In this document: piece after piece, positions 20,466-30,089 of the stretch
Position numbering within the stretch: position 1 is the stretch's first letter
Layout: every line of letters begins with the position of its first letter
Assembly (NCBI RefSeq): GCF_905163445.1
Contig: NC_053200.1
Coordinates: 2,914,001-2,978,000 of the forward strand
Source: Pararge aegeria
Taxonomy: Eukaryota > Arthropoda > Insecta > Lepidoptera > Nymphalidae
Direction of reading: 5' to 3'
DNA length: 64,000 nt
Notes under the pieces: generated by a model
Seen by the model: the letters and a program-made list of their open reading frames with translations, nothing else
What the model was told of the DNA's origin: nothing
Databases searched by the model: none
Translations under genes and position numbers: made by a program

Positions 20466-22230
20466 CCGTTTGTACGCAAATCGTGCGTGCGTAAAAAGCG
20501 CCTATTTCGTTTGTCAAATCACAATCGCATCGGAATCGTGAGTTGATTTGTCACGATAGCCGACGATAAGCATCGCAACGGCCCGAGTCATTGCGATCAA
20601 GTAATATGGTACATGAGCAATCGTTTCTAGTTGATCAACTTTCAATGATTCACACTCGATACCGTTTACGTCTAGTGTTTATTACATGCTTTAATTTGAA
20701 TGGGAACGATCATTCTTAATACTAACTGGTTAATATTTTTTTCGAAATAGTTTCTAGTGGATCAACTCATAATGATTCACACTTGACCGTTTATACGAGC
20801 GTTGATTTAAAATGAAACGATTATTATTTTCTTAATATTTTTGATATAAGCGTTTTAGTTGATCTCATATAATTTATAGGTAAATGATTCATTCGCCAAC
20901 ATTTATTATTAGTCAACTAATCATCACAAAAGCTTGATATCGTCTTTGAGTGTTTCTTATAAGCTTCAGTTTTCTTATAGGCTTTAATTTTAATACGAAA
21001 GTTTTTAATGTAATACAGTTATTAATATATAAGCAATAATAAATTGTTTTACACGTTATATAGAGGTTGTCTTGAAGTGTTTTTAAAAGCTTTTGTTTGG
21101 CTTGTTATGATCGTTTTTAATGATATCCGGTTGTCTGTTCGTCTGTTAGAGCCCTTTAAGTCAAATACAAATATAGTCTAAATCCGTGGCCTTAATTAAA
21201 AAAAAATTAAGTTATTATAAAAAAAAACTAATTTAACAATTCCCCAAAGGTAAAAAAATAATACATATTCAAAGCTTTCAATGGCGAAAAACGTGCACAA
21301 ACGATAACGTCGTAAAGATCTATACTGGGTAGGTACTCTATTCACATTTACTCTAGAGCACTACGCTTCAATTAAGTTAAAAGCACATTTACCGCAACTG
21401 TAAAAAATAAAAATAATAAAGAGAAGCGCATAATACAAAAGGCTACTAACGCCGCGGCGCGGCGTGTGCTTAAACAAATGAGAACTTTTGAAAGACGAGA
21501 AATGTCTTTTTCGAGCTACTAAGCTAGTTTCTACAGGAGATAACGGATAAAAACTATGTACTTTAATAACTCTCACACTTCATTTGATTTGTGAGAGTTC
21601 AACAAACAATATGAACATGGCTGTAAAATTTGAGGATTTACCTATCTCATCATATACTGACTCGGTGGCAAGAAAACTACCCTACAATCCATCGAAGGAT
21701 TTCAAAATCCTCAACTTTTTGAGAAATCAGTGAAAACACTTGGAAAAAGTACGTACAGAGGAATATATAGAACCTTCGCCTTTTTAAAGAAACGAGTACA
21801 AATGAGTAAAAATATTTATACAGGTGGTTTTATGACCTCAATCGGAATACAAACATAGCCTTCCTATAGCCTACATGTAGGACTGTTCTGTCCTACAATA
21901 ACTTTGCCAACATATAAAAATTTGCTGTCACACACGCACACCTATATACACAGACGCGTCAAACTTAAAGCAACCCGTCGTTTTCGCGTCGGGGATAACA
22001 AAAATCTATAGTCATAGAATAGCATAGTGTGAGTTGTAACATCTACGAAGGCGTTCTAGGCCGCAATTTATTCTCAATGTGGTCAACTTTTAGTTGTAAC
22101 AAATTAATCTGATAACCAATAATGACATTTTGCGGTTAAGCTGATGTCGAAAATTCTCAAAATTATATGTTACAGACTAAAATGTAATCTAACTAGCTAA
22201 TGGTTTAAGTTCTTTATTTCTCAAAAGAAT
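20466..22230. other. ORP9 intron 1, no gene assigned
   Basis: Mostly unique AT-rich DNA. At 20620-20665 and 20745-20795 the phrase TTTCTAGT(T/G)GATCAACT followed by AATGATTCACACT is repeated, suggesting a local duplication. A 40-codon ATG frame at 21611-21733 (MNMAVKFEDLPISSYTDSVA...) has no recognisable relatives. Confidence 0.45.
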
Positions 22231-22235
22231 TACAA

Positions 22236-22345
22236 CAATTAGCTCATCACGGCTAGCATGGGTAGGAGGCAATATCCCTTGTCAGGAGATATAATCGGTG
22301 GATATAATTTTTATCTCCCGCCCGTGCTAGCCCTGCTGTAGAGAA
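22236..22345. repeat. Short inverted-repeat element
   Basis: CACGGCTAGCATGGG near 22247 and CCCGCCCGTGCTAGCCCTG near 22318 are inverted ends around a centre with TATCCCTTGTCAGGAGATAT. It belongs to the repeat family at 14247. Confidence 0.6.
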
Positions 22346-22574
22346 AACATTAAACTTAAAACTATAACATGTTGTGAGCTTACACTATATAATCACAAGA
22401 CAAGGTATATTAATCTATAAACTATATTATCTATTAGCATAATTAAATGCAGCTAAAAAGAAAATGTTTGTATAAGCGGGTAGTTAAATAAATATTACCT
22501 AGCTAAACGAAAAGTACCAATCTCTAAAGAATGAGAAGTTAGAAATATTTAATCAGTAACGAGTAATTATAATG

Positions 22575-22825
22575 AAGTGTTGATACCCTTGTGGTTAGGA
22601 CTTCCACTTCACATTCGGGGGCCGAGTTCGAACCCCGATCTTTCTAAGTTATGTGCGTTTTAAGCAATTCAAATATCACTTGCTTCAATGGTGATGGAAA
22701 ACATCGTGAGGAAACCTGAATGCCTCAAGAGTTCTCCACAGTGTTCTCAAAGGCGTGTGAATTCCACCAATCCGTACTGGGCCAGCTGGGAGGACTAGTT
22801 CTAAAACAATGATATGATGATGAAT
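22575..22825 (+). mobile_element. SINE-B, nearly full length
   Basis: GTTGATACCCTTGTGGTTAG (A box side), GAGTTCGAACCCCGATC (B box), GATGGAAAACATCGTGAGGA, CACCAATCCGTACTGGGCCA and a GATGATGA tail. Confidence 0.75.
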
Positions 22826-22904
22826 AAGCAATAATGTAACAACATTTGTTTTATTTATTTGAATTAATTAATGAATGAAATACAAGCATTAAAATATATA
22901 TATA

Positions 22905-23010
22905 TATACAATTAAAATAAAGTAGAAAAAGTATAATGGCGGCCTTATCGCTTAAAAGCGATCTCTACCAGGCAACATACCAAATCAAATTGAGTACATG
23001 AAGTTAAAAA
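22905..23010 (-). mobile_element. LINE tail E
   Basis: GGCGGCCTTATCGCTTAAAA with GCGATCTCTACCAGGCAAC, the reverse complement of the tail seen at 44360 and 63465. Confidence 0.7.
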
Positions 23011-23749
23011 GAAGGGTTAGGGTGTACAAAAAGTAATACTTAAATAATAAACATAAATTACAAAAATAAATAAATAATAATAATAAATTATATAAAACAT
23101 ACTTGCTTTAAATACGTACACATATAATTTAAAAAAATATAATAGTATTTAGATTTGCTTACAATACAGTTAGATATACTTTTTCAACGCATGTAGATCC
23201 AGGCGAATACTGATCCTAAAAATGTGGTCTATATTTAGATATTAGACAGCATAGCGACTTTTTTTAAATAGCCCGTTGGCTATGTTTACTAGTCAATTTA
23301 GTAAATAAAAAACAAATCTAAAAAAAAAAAATCTTTTCATATAGGTTTACTCCCTAAGAACTTGGAAGGTAAAGTCTGTCTATATTTATTGACTCAACTA
23401 CCAGTTCGGAAGCTACTCGTATATTCCACCGAAAAGAAGCCGGAAACTTAGCAGTTGCTATTTTCTAACATCATCTATCATAAGTTATCTATTTTAAAAT
23501 CTATTATAATATATGACCTCTCGCATTTCGAAGCTAGCAACTCTTTTATTTGAGAGTTCTGTCAGCTATGGAAATATTATGGGATATATTTATTTATTTA
23601 TTTTCATTTCTATCATTTATTATTTTTCTTTTTCTTTTAAATTATTAACAATGCTTAAGAATAAATTAAAAAACACTATTAAAAATTTATAAAAAAAAAA
23701 ACTTCCACCCTCCGCTTGCGGGGCTTTTGAATGCCCAAGCAACCGGTGG

Positions 23750-24083
23750 TCAGGGCTCCAGAGTGAGAAACCTCCTCACAATACGCGCCGTTTCAAGGAC
23801 TACTGCCTTCTGTATCCGACCCTTGATCCAACAACCAAGCGAAAGCTTCTTGAGATGTTGGTCGAAGCTTTTCGCGAGAAGACCATTGACTGAAACGACT
23901 ATCGTAACAACAGCGGTCGACTCAACATTCCACATGGCGGTAATTTCGTGAGCAAGGTCCAAGTATTTAGATACTTTTTCCTTTTCAGCTTTCACCAGAT
24001 TATCGTCATGTGGAATAGTTATGTCAACAATTATTGCACGGCGCACTGATCGATCGACTAGCACTATATCAGGTCTATATATA
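23750..24083 (-). pseudogene. LINE reverse-transcriptase ORF, C-terminal fragment
   Basis: On the minus strand an open frame encodes LVDRSVRRAIIVDITIPHDD, NLVKAEKEKVSKYLDLAHEI and ends IVRRFLTLEP. This is the conserved C-terminal segment found in lepidopteran non-LTR retrotransposon ORF2 proteins. Upstream it is truncated at about 24083. Downstream (23690-23750) a short 3' region ends in an A-rich tail (T-rich on the plus strand near 23690). The clade was not assigned. Confidence 0.7.
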
Positions 24084-24236
24084 TTTATTTTTATTATTAA
24101 GAAGCTGTTGCCCGCGACTTCGTCTGCGTTAGTTTTTGTTTTAAAGCATAAGTTGTATATTTTTGTAAAAAAAATCGGGTGTAGTTTTTAAATAGATCTT
24201 ATCAAATTAAGTTTTGTTTAGGTGTCCTTAATTTTC

Positions 24237-24240
24237 TTAA
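24237..24240. repeat. Left TTAA target-site duplication of the piggyBac element
   Basis: TTAA immediately outside the left terminal repeat; the matching TTAA is at 29092-29095. piggyBac transposases insert exclusively at TTAA and duplicate it. Confidence 0.95.
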
Positions 24241-24489
24241 CCGATTCAATGCGGTGGACTATTTGACAAACTTTCATGCCTGGCTACGAACAAATGTTTC
24301 GTGGCTCCTCTGGGGCGCCCAACGCCAGGCACTTTGATGGCTCCCCTAAGGCGCCTTCCGCCATGTATTGTAATGTATCGCTTTTTTTGTTGTTTCCACT
24401 TGCTGTAAGTTTAGTCGCCAACCAAAATCGAACGTAAGCGGTTTTATTGTTCGTTTAGTGTATAAAAAAGTGATTATCTACGTGTATTA

Positions 24490-25179
24490 ATGGAAATGGA
24501 AGGTAAGTGACTCATTTATGTAAGGTGTTGTAAACCTTTTTGTAGTTTTCATTGAATTTATAAAACTATACTTATTTCTTTTCTAGTCTGTCGACAAAAT
24601 TTAAATTCATGATAGATTTTTTATTTAATTACATTTATTTACATAAATTTAAAAGATTTACAATTCAGTTTACGCACTTTTTATTTTAAACAAAAAGTAG
24701 TTACAGAAAAATTCGTCGTAATGCTCACAGCAAGTTTTTTTTTTGCTTGATATAAACATATATTCTTTTTTGTTCTAGAATTACCAAAAAAAAGAAAATA
24801 TATCCCAGAATCACAACTGGAAACGCAATGTGACACTGACTACGAGTTTGTCGAACAGGCTTATTTAGAACAAAATTCCCAGACTTATGATGACTGGGAA
24901 CCTGGTCAAGAAAATGAAGATGAAATAAATTCTGCGGCGGAAGGTACAAAAAAACCTACGAAAGATTGTGCAACGTACACAGAAATATCCACCAAAGATA
25001 TTTCAACGTTTACTGAAAATATAATGGTAGAAGATAAAGAACAATTTACGAGTACAACCGTCGTGGATATTCACGCCTGTAAATATTTTGGGAAATTCGT
25101 ATCTAACGAGTTACTACGTTTTAGTATTAATGAGAGATATATTATAATGCAAAAAATTATAGAAACGCTAAAAAAATAA
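24490..25179 (+). CDS. Accessory two-exon gene carried by the piggyBac element (137 aa)
   Basis: Exon 1 is 24490-24502 (ATGGAAATGGAAG, donor GTAAGT at 24503). Exon 2 is 24779-25179 after a TTTTTTGTTCTAG acceptor; splicing keeps one frame to a TAA at 25177-25179. The predicted protein starts MEMEELPKKRKYIPE, with a classical basic nuclear-localisation-like PKKRK. It continues with an acidic, Ser/Thr-rich middle and ends ACKYFGKFVSNELLRFSINE followed by RYIIMQKIIETLKK. The C-terminal FGKFVxxELxxF...QKIIE pattern resembles the short BESS-like interaction motif seen at the end of many insect MADF/Myb-type DNA-binding and transposon accessory proteins. No DNA-binding domain is visible. It could help transposase enter the nucleus or recruit host factors, but that is inference. 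The alternative is a captured host gene fragment. Confidence 0.7.
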
Positions 25180-25511
25180 TTTTATTAATAAACCATAAGT
25201 TTTAAATGAAAAGAGTTTTAGATGAAGAGAGAGAGGCGAGTTAAATGAAAAGCATCGGTTTTACATAATATTAAGGTTTATTTATTAACATTGTGCAATA
25301 ATATTACATAATTGTACTTATTTATAAGGTAGATTTTTACTATAATCATTAAAAAGACTGATTTAGTAATTACTAATGAGAATTGTTTGTTATAAGTATT
25401 TAAAAATCTTCAATTAAACAAATTATAACATATAGTGTGTGTATTAATTGAAATCATGAAATACCTGCAAGCTAAAAATATCATAAATATTAAAAATTTC
25501 TAATACATTTG

Positions 25512-27248
25512 TTAATATTTATGATATTCTCGGAAGCATGGGGTGAGACATAACCCTGGGAATTCTGGGCAATCAGAACAACCATACATAACCAAGTTTC
25601 TTTTTTTAGTTTTGCTATAGCATACTCTGCATCGCTTTCTCATTGTCCTTCCACCACTCTTAGTAAAAGTACTAGGTAAATGTATTTTTCTTTCAACAAG
25701 GGATCGTTGTGGCACGGTTGGTGGCTTTAATAAATTTTCTAATACACTTTTTCTAAAATCATATAATTCTATATTCGATTTGCTTATTTCTCGATATAAA
25801 AGAAAGCTATTCACCAAACATATTTGGATTAAATGGATTATAACTTTTTTATACCAACGTAAGGTTTTGTGTTTGCAGGAATAATAACTTAAAAGCTGGT
25901 CGTGCCTATCAATTGCTCTCATGTATTTATTGTACTGAATTAGTACATCAGGCTTATACTTTATAGTGCGTATTCGGCGACTATTAGTCCCTTTGTAAAT
26001 GCTTTTATGCTGCGAGCTCAAAAGCAGCACTTCGCGTTTATCCTGCCATTTGGTAACAACAATTTTTTTGGAATTGTGAACAATACAAGATTCACCGGTG
26101 TTTAATTTTATATTAATTAAAGTGGGATTACCAGCGCGCTTTGCTCGTAGTGTACCTGTTACGTACGTGTTTTTATCTAAAAGCTCCTCTGCTAAACCAA
26201 CGCTGCTATAATAATTATCAATATAAAGTGAATGGCCTTTATTTAAATATTTTTCTATTAACAACATTACTACTTTTTTTACATGATTTTTTCCACCTAC
26301 CAATTGATCCCCAGAACCAGCATATAAATGAATTTTTATTACTAGGCCATTCATGTCAGCTAACATATATAATTTAATTCCATAACGATGGACTTTCCCT
26401 TTTAAATACTGGCGGAAAGAAAGACGTCCTTTCCACAAAATCAAGGATTCATCTATTGCAACATTATTGGATGGGTAATAAGTTGTGGACATTGTTTCGT
26501 TGAACATATCTATTAACGACTTTACTTTAAAAATACTTTCCGGCCTCATTTCATCTTGGACATTTAATGCTCTTAATATTAAATAAAACCTGTCCCTAGC
26601 CATAAATGAATGTGGGCTTAGGCGCATTAAATAATGTCGAGACCAATATTCGGCCATTCTATTAACTTTCACGGTACCCATAAATAAAATTATGCCAATA
26701 AATACCGTGAACTCCTCAAGACTTATCTCCTTCCATTTTGTAAAACGAGCTTGTGCGGTGCGTGCTGCAATCTTCAATTCATTGCCGCACTTGTTTGTAC
26801 AGTTTAAAATTAAATCAATGATACGACTATTGAAAAATAAAAAGAAAAAATCTATCGGTGTTTTTCCACTCATGTTATGAGGCGGTAATAAACCAGGTGT
26901 GCCCGTAAAAGGAATCTCGGCCATATTCGAGGGGTTTCCATTGAACCAATCGGTAGTAGGGGCTCTAGGGGCTCTAGGGGGACAATCAGTTGTATTTTCA
27001 ACGTCCTGTTCTAACTGATCTTCAGCACAAACGGCTTCTTCATCTTCTGTGTTTTCATTTACCAAATCTTCCAGAAAGTTATCCACATCCTGTGCCAAAA
27101 TCCCATACAATTCTGCATCACTTATAATAGCATCAATGCATGGCATGTCTGATAAGTTTATATGGCTGGGAGACATCATTCCGGATAACTCCATAGATAT
27201 GAGATCCCAATTTGACGGGCCAGGTTCAGGGGATGGAGGAGTAGCCAT
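25512..27248 (-). CDS. piggyBac-family transposase, intact (578 aa)
   Basis: The reading frame is open from ATG at 27248-27246 (MATPPSPEPG) to the stop at 25512-25514. The frame can be read four codons further upstream only from a TTG, and a TTTTTTTCAG acceptor immediately precedes that TTG. The real start is therefore probably the ATG, with an intron in the 5' untranslated region. An acidic N-terminus leads into the DDE_Tnp_1_7 core. The likely catalytic aspartates are in NNVAIDESLILWKGR, LYIDNYYSSVGLAEELL and NKYMRAIDRHDQLLSYYS, matching the DDD triad context of the family. The C-terminus is a cysteine-rich domain (CRVCYSK, YGCSDCPEFPGLC, CFREYHKY) of the type that binds the terminal repeats. 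Length is typical. It lies on the strand opposite the accessory gene and has no internal stop or frameshift. Confidence 0.95.
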   Translation of the reverse strand: MATPPSPEPGPSNWDLISMELSGMMSPSHINLSDMPCIDAIISDAELYGILAQDVDNFLEDLVNENTEDEEAVCAEDQLEQDVENTTDCPPRAPRAPTTDWFNGNPSNMAEIPFTGTPGLLPPHNMSGKTPIDFFFLFFNSRIIDLILNCTNKCGNELKIAARTAQARFTKWKEISLEEFTVFIGIILFMGTVKVNRMAEYWSRHYLMRLSPHSFMARDRFYLILRALNVQDEMRPESIFKVKSLIDMFNETMSTTYYPSNNVAIDESLILWKGRLSFRQYLKGKVHRYGIKLYMLADMNGLVIKIHLYAGSGDQLVGGKNHVKKVVMLLIEKYLNKGHSLYIDNYYSSVGLAEELLDKNTYVTGTLRAKRAGNPTLINIKLNTGESCIVHNSKKIVVTKWQDKREVLLLSSQHKSIYKGTNSRRIRTIKYKPDVLIQYNKYMRAIDRHDQLLSYYSCKHKTLRWYKKVIIHLIQICLVNSFLLYREISKSNIELYDFRKSVLENLLKPPTVPQRSLVERKIHLPSTFTKSGGRTMRKRCRVCYSKTKKRNLVMYGCSDCPEFPGLCLTPCFREYHKY

Positions 27249-27299
27249 TTTGGTTAGCAACTGAAAAAAATAGTAGAATAAGTTATCTAGCAGTCAACA

Positions 27300-27560
27300 C
27301 ACTTTATTTTATACGTTATAAAGGTGTTGTAACACAGACGAACACACACACAAACACACACACACTCTCTCACACAGATATACATTCTCACATTCACTGT
27401 CATACACAAGCACACACACATACACACTCACACAGTGTTTGTACATGTGAGTGTGTATGAGTGTAAGTGTTTATCTGTTTCGTCGAATGTTATGTATTTA
27501 AGCGCTTATGTGTGTGTATGTGGTGTTTGTGTGTCTATGTATGAGTCTGGGGGTGTTTGT
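27300..27560. repeat. (CA)n-rich then (TG)n-rich microsatellite tract in the piggyBac 5' region
   Basis: Plus-strand ACACAC-rich sequence at about 27340-27432 is followed by a GTGTGT-rich block at about 27433-27555. The two are roughly complementary and could pair as an imperfect hairpin directly upstream of the transposase. Confidence 0.6.
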
Positions 27561-27913
27561 CTGTTCATTTGTTTCAAGAGAACACCTTACATAGGGTACC
27601 TATCTTTCCGCTTAACGTAGAATTTTAAGTGTTTTACCTCTTACTTAACATTGTGTAGTTAAAGACAGAATAATAAACGAACAATTTAGAAAATTTTGTA
27701 TTTTTTTTAGTTCTGAACACTGGTCACGAAATGGGATTTTTTCCAAAAACCATAAAATGTTCAATAACTCAAGACTGATTTATTTTGGCATATGAGTGTT
27801 CCTACAAAAGTTGTAGCACGAGACCTGTGCTACATGCCCTATCTAGGTTTTCCTCTAACATGGAATCACTCTGTCCCTCATGTTAAATTTCAAAAAGCTC
27901 ATGTTAAATTTCA

Positions 27914-28135
27914 ATGATTGAAAAGACTAGAAAAGAAAAAAAGAACATTGTTAAAAAAACTCACCTTGTAAAGTCAAGAATCAAAACAGAGTCCAAATTA
28001 CTAGCCGGGGTAGTCACTGAAGCAAAATCTCGAAGTCCAGATACACAGTCCACAGTTGTTAAAAGGCAAACTAAGAGACTTCAGAAGCGAGCATTAAACG
28101 GTCACAACGTGCTTACGTCTGATCACCATAAATAG
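27914..28135 (+). CDS. Small basic ORF inside the piggyBac element (73 aa), uncertain
   Basis: An ATG-started frame of 73 codons with about one third Lys/Arg, starting MIEKTRKEKKNIVKKTHLVK and ending LTSDHHK. It lies in the 1.8-kb region between the transposase start and the right terminal repeat, opposite in strand to the transposase. The basic composition could suit a nuclear protein or a hidden exon, but no homologous family is recognised, and an AT-rich region yields such frames by chance. Confidence 0.2.
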   Translation: MIEKTRKEKKNIVKKTHLVKSRIKTESKLLAGVVTEAKSRSPDTQSTVVKRQTKRLQKRALNGHNVLTSDHHK

Positions 28136-29091
28136 CAAAACAGAAGTAAACGAAAAAACATCATCGATAGTTAAGTAATTTGCGCGTGAGAAACCTTGTT
28201 AAGTGATTTATGGCACCGACTTCTTTTGTTTTTAGTTAAATAACATCTTTCCCTAGCCCATCAATAAAAAGGGTCGGTCGGCACGGCATATTAACAATAA
28301 GCAGTAGGGCAATAAAAAGCTTAAAAATCTTTAAAACATCTTTGATATGACTGCATAGCATAACAACAAAAGATAGTGCTTTTCTGAGAATCGTTTTTGT
28401 TGTTGTTTCTCACCAAAAATAAACTAAGTACATTGTCTTGATACCTAAGGAATGCAATTACTAGTCCGGTTAAATTTGGACATACTTCGAGAAACTACCT
28501 AGTTATTACCATAAACTTGCAAAAGAGCATATCCACAAAGCAAAAAAAGTGAAAACAGATATTTTTTAAATATTTAACTGTCATGATTAGTGCTATTCGT
28601 TTGTAACCCTTAATATTAAATAACATTTAAATAACGCTTAAAATGGTTTACCATCCCCGAAGAGTGTGAAATCACGCTACACCTTAAAGCGATTTCTCTG
28701 GAAAGGATCTACGTGATAAATAAAGACACTAATATTTTTAGAACACTGAAATATGTACTATTGATAAATTTAAATTAGTCAGTTTTTTGGTTTCAAATAT
28801 TGGCTCCTCTGGGGTGCCACCCGCCATGCACAAAAGTTACCTTTCATAATTATTGTTTCTATTGAAAAGGTTTACAACATCTGAAATGTCTTTTTTCACG
28901 CTATATCTTGAAACTAATACTAGTATCGTAATCTACGTGACAAATAAGGAAACTTTCATTTAGGGCTAGCCTCTGAATAAAGCTTTTTTAGCGGAGTTTT
29001 ACAGGAAAACATTTTGGCTCCTCTCGGGCGCCACCCGCCATACACAAAAGATACACATGGCGCCTCTGCGGAGCCATCCGCATTGAATCGG

Positions 29092-29095
29092 TTAA
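29092..29095. repeat. Right TTAA target-site duplication of the piggyBac element
   Basis: TTAA immediately outside the right terminal repeat, paired with the copy at 24237-24240. Confidence 0.95.
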
Positions 29096-29603
29096 TCTCA
29101 CGATGATATAAAATATTTTTTCTAACATGAACTTAGCTTAAGTTACTCCTTATTACATCAGCTACCTGCCTATAAAGTCCCGTCAAAATGGGTCCAGCCA
29201 TTTCAGAGATTAGCCGGAACAAGCAGGCAGACAGACAAAAATTGTAACAAATGTTATTTTGGTGTATGTACCCTACATATAGTCATATACATGTAGTAAA
29301 AACTAAATTGTAATAGTAGTAACTAATACGATTATTCCAATATTACAAATACACACTCCATTTTTATTATATGTATAGATTAGAGCAGCCAAAAGCCAAT
29401 GCCACTAATAAAAAAAAAGAACACACAACAAAAAGGGGAAAAAACTTAATAAGATATTAATCCATATTAAAATAAAACCAAAAATAAAATTAAAAAAAAT
29501 TTTTGATCTACATGTACGCCGACTTCTCACAAAACTCCAAACACTTGTATGTACTTCATGCCACAATCAGCAAACACATCGTGCCTTCAAAGCTAATCAA
29601 CGC

Positions 29604-29800
29604 TGTCCTATAAGCTAAAAGCCTATAGGACAGCATTGATCGCAGATAATTGCAGACAATTCGTTATAGAGATTATACTAGTAGCGCGTGCTCGCTCGCC
29701 AACACCTCGCACACTGTCTGCGAATAATGCTGTCCTATAGGCTAGGCAGTGTGCGAGGTATTGGCGAGCTAGCACGCGCCACTAGTATAATCTCTACCAC
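29604..29800. repeat. Fold-back element next to the elongase exon
   Basis: Arms at 29667-29715 and 29748-29796 are 49 bp with about three mismatches (TAGAGATTATACTAGT..., CTCGCACACT). A separate small hairpin, GTCCTATAAGC...GCCTATAGGAC, lies at about 29607-29633. The right arm ends 37 bp before the elongase exon. Confidence 0.85.
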
Positions 29801-29833
29801 GAATTGTATACAGAGAATTGCATTTTATTACAG

Positions 29834-30021
29834 ATCATAGAGTTAAAGACTGGCTGCTGATGACGTCACCATGGCCGCTCGTCTCGATCATCGCCAGTTA
29901 CTTAGCGATCATAAAGCTTCTGCCGCATATCATGCTTGATAGAACCGCCTATGATCTGAGGACAGTCATCAAGTGGTACAATGTGCTGCAAATTGTGTCC
30001 AACGCCGTTGTTACTTGGGGG
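29834..30021 (+). CDS. ELOVL-family fatty acid elongase, coding exon (first found; N-terminal part)
   Basis: Exon after a polypyrimidine tract and CAG at 29831-29833, ending at a GTGAGT donor (30022). The first two bases finish a codon whose first base lies in an upstream exon. The peptide HRVKDWLLMTSPWPLVSIIA continues through a hydrophobic membrane segment and YDLRTVIKWYNVLQIVSNAV to TWG. It matches the ELOVL N-terminus: the RVKDWLLM(T/S)SPWP signature, then the first transmembrane helix and the YN-x-(L/F)Q segment. ELOVL enzymes are ER membrane proteins that condense malonyl-CoA with long-chain acyl-CoA. The missing first exon should carry the ATG and about 20 residues. The exon is antisense to, and inside, intron 1 of the ORP9-type gene. 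Confidence 0.88.
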
Positions 30022-30089
30022 GTGAGTTCTTCTTTTATTTTTGGTACCATCGTGAAATATAATATCAATGGACCAAAGACCTCTTTTTG

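Larger units (their letters stand above)
24241..29091 (-). mobile_element. piggyBac-family DNA transposon, apparently complete (4851 bp)
   Basis: Both ends carry the same 14-bp terminal inverted repeat, CCGATTCAATGCGG at 24241-24254 and its exact reverse complement at 29078-29091. They are flanked by TTAA at 24237-24240 and 29092-29095, the canonical piggyBac target duplication. Copies of a GC-rich subterminal motif (TGGCTCCTCTGGGGCGCC and variants followed by CCGCCAT) lie at 24302-24320, 24337-24364, 28801-28827 and 29015-29040. Inside are an intact transposase gene (minus strand) and a spliced accessory gene (plus strand), converging tail to tail. Perfect terminal repeats, perfect target duplications and an open transposase suggest recent insertion. 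The element interrupts an older Helitron. Confidence 0.95.
24102..29379 (-). mobile_element. Helitron-type remnant split by the piggyBac insertion
   Basis: Plus-strand 24102-24125 (AGCTGTTGCCCGCGACTTCG) is the reverse complement of the GCGGGCAACAGCT 3' end seen in Helitrons at 43198, 56773 and 57392. On the far side, 29096-29379 ends in the reverse complement of TCTATACATATAATAAAAAT, a typical lepidopteran Helitron 5' end, with the usual 'TTTCAGAGATTAGCCGGAAC'-like internal text. Only 24102-24240 and 29096-29379 belong to this element; 24241-29091 is the younger piggyBac. The 3' CTAG is not intact (CTTC is seen). Confidence 0.55.

Noticed and set aside
21611..21733. 40-codon ATG frame considered as the missing elongase first exon
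   Set aside because: The sequence does not resemble ELOVL N-termini and no GT donor leaves one base in the required phase near a plausible end.
27249..27260. Transposase start four codons upstream of MATPP
   Set aside because: The codon is TTG directly after a TTTTTTTCAG acceptor. The first ATG, at 27248, is the better start.
29818..29833. Elongase start at 29818
   Set aside because: The codon is TTG within a polypyrimidine tract ending in CAG. The exon begins at 29834 and the ATG must be on an unseen exon.
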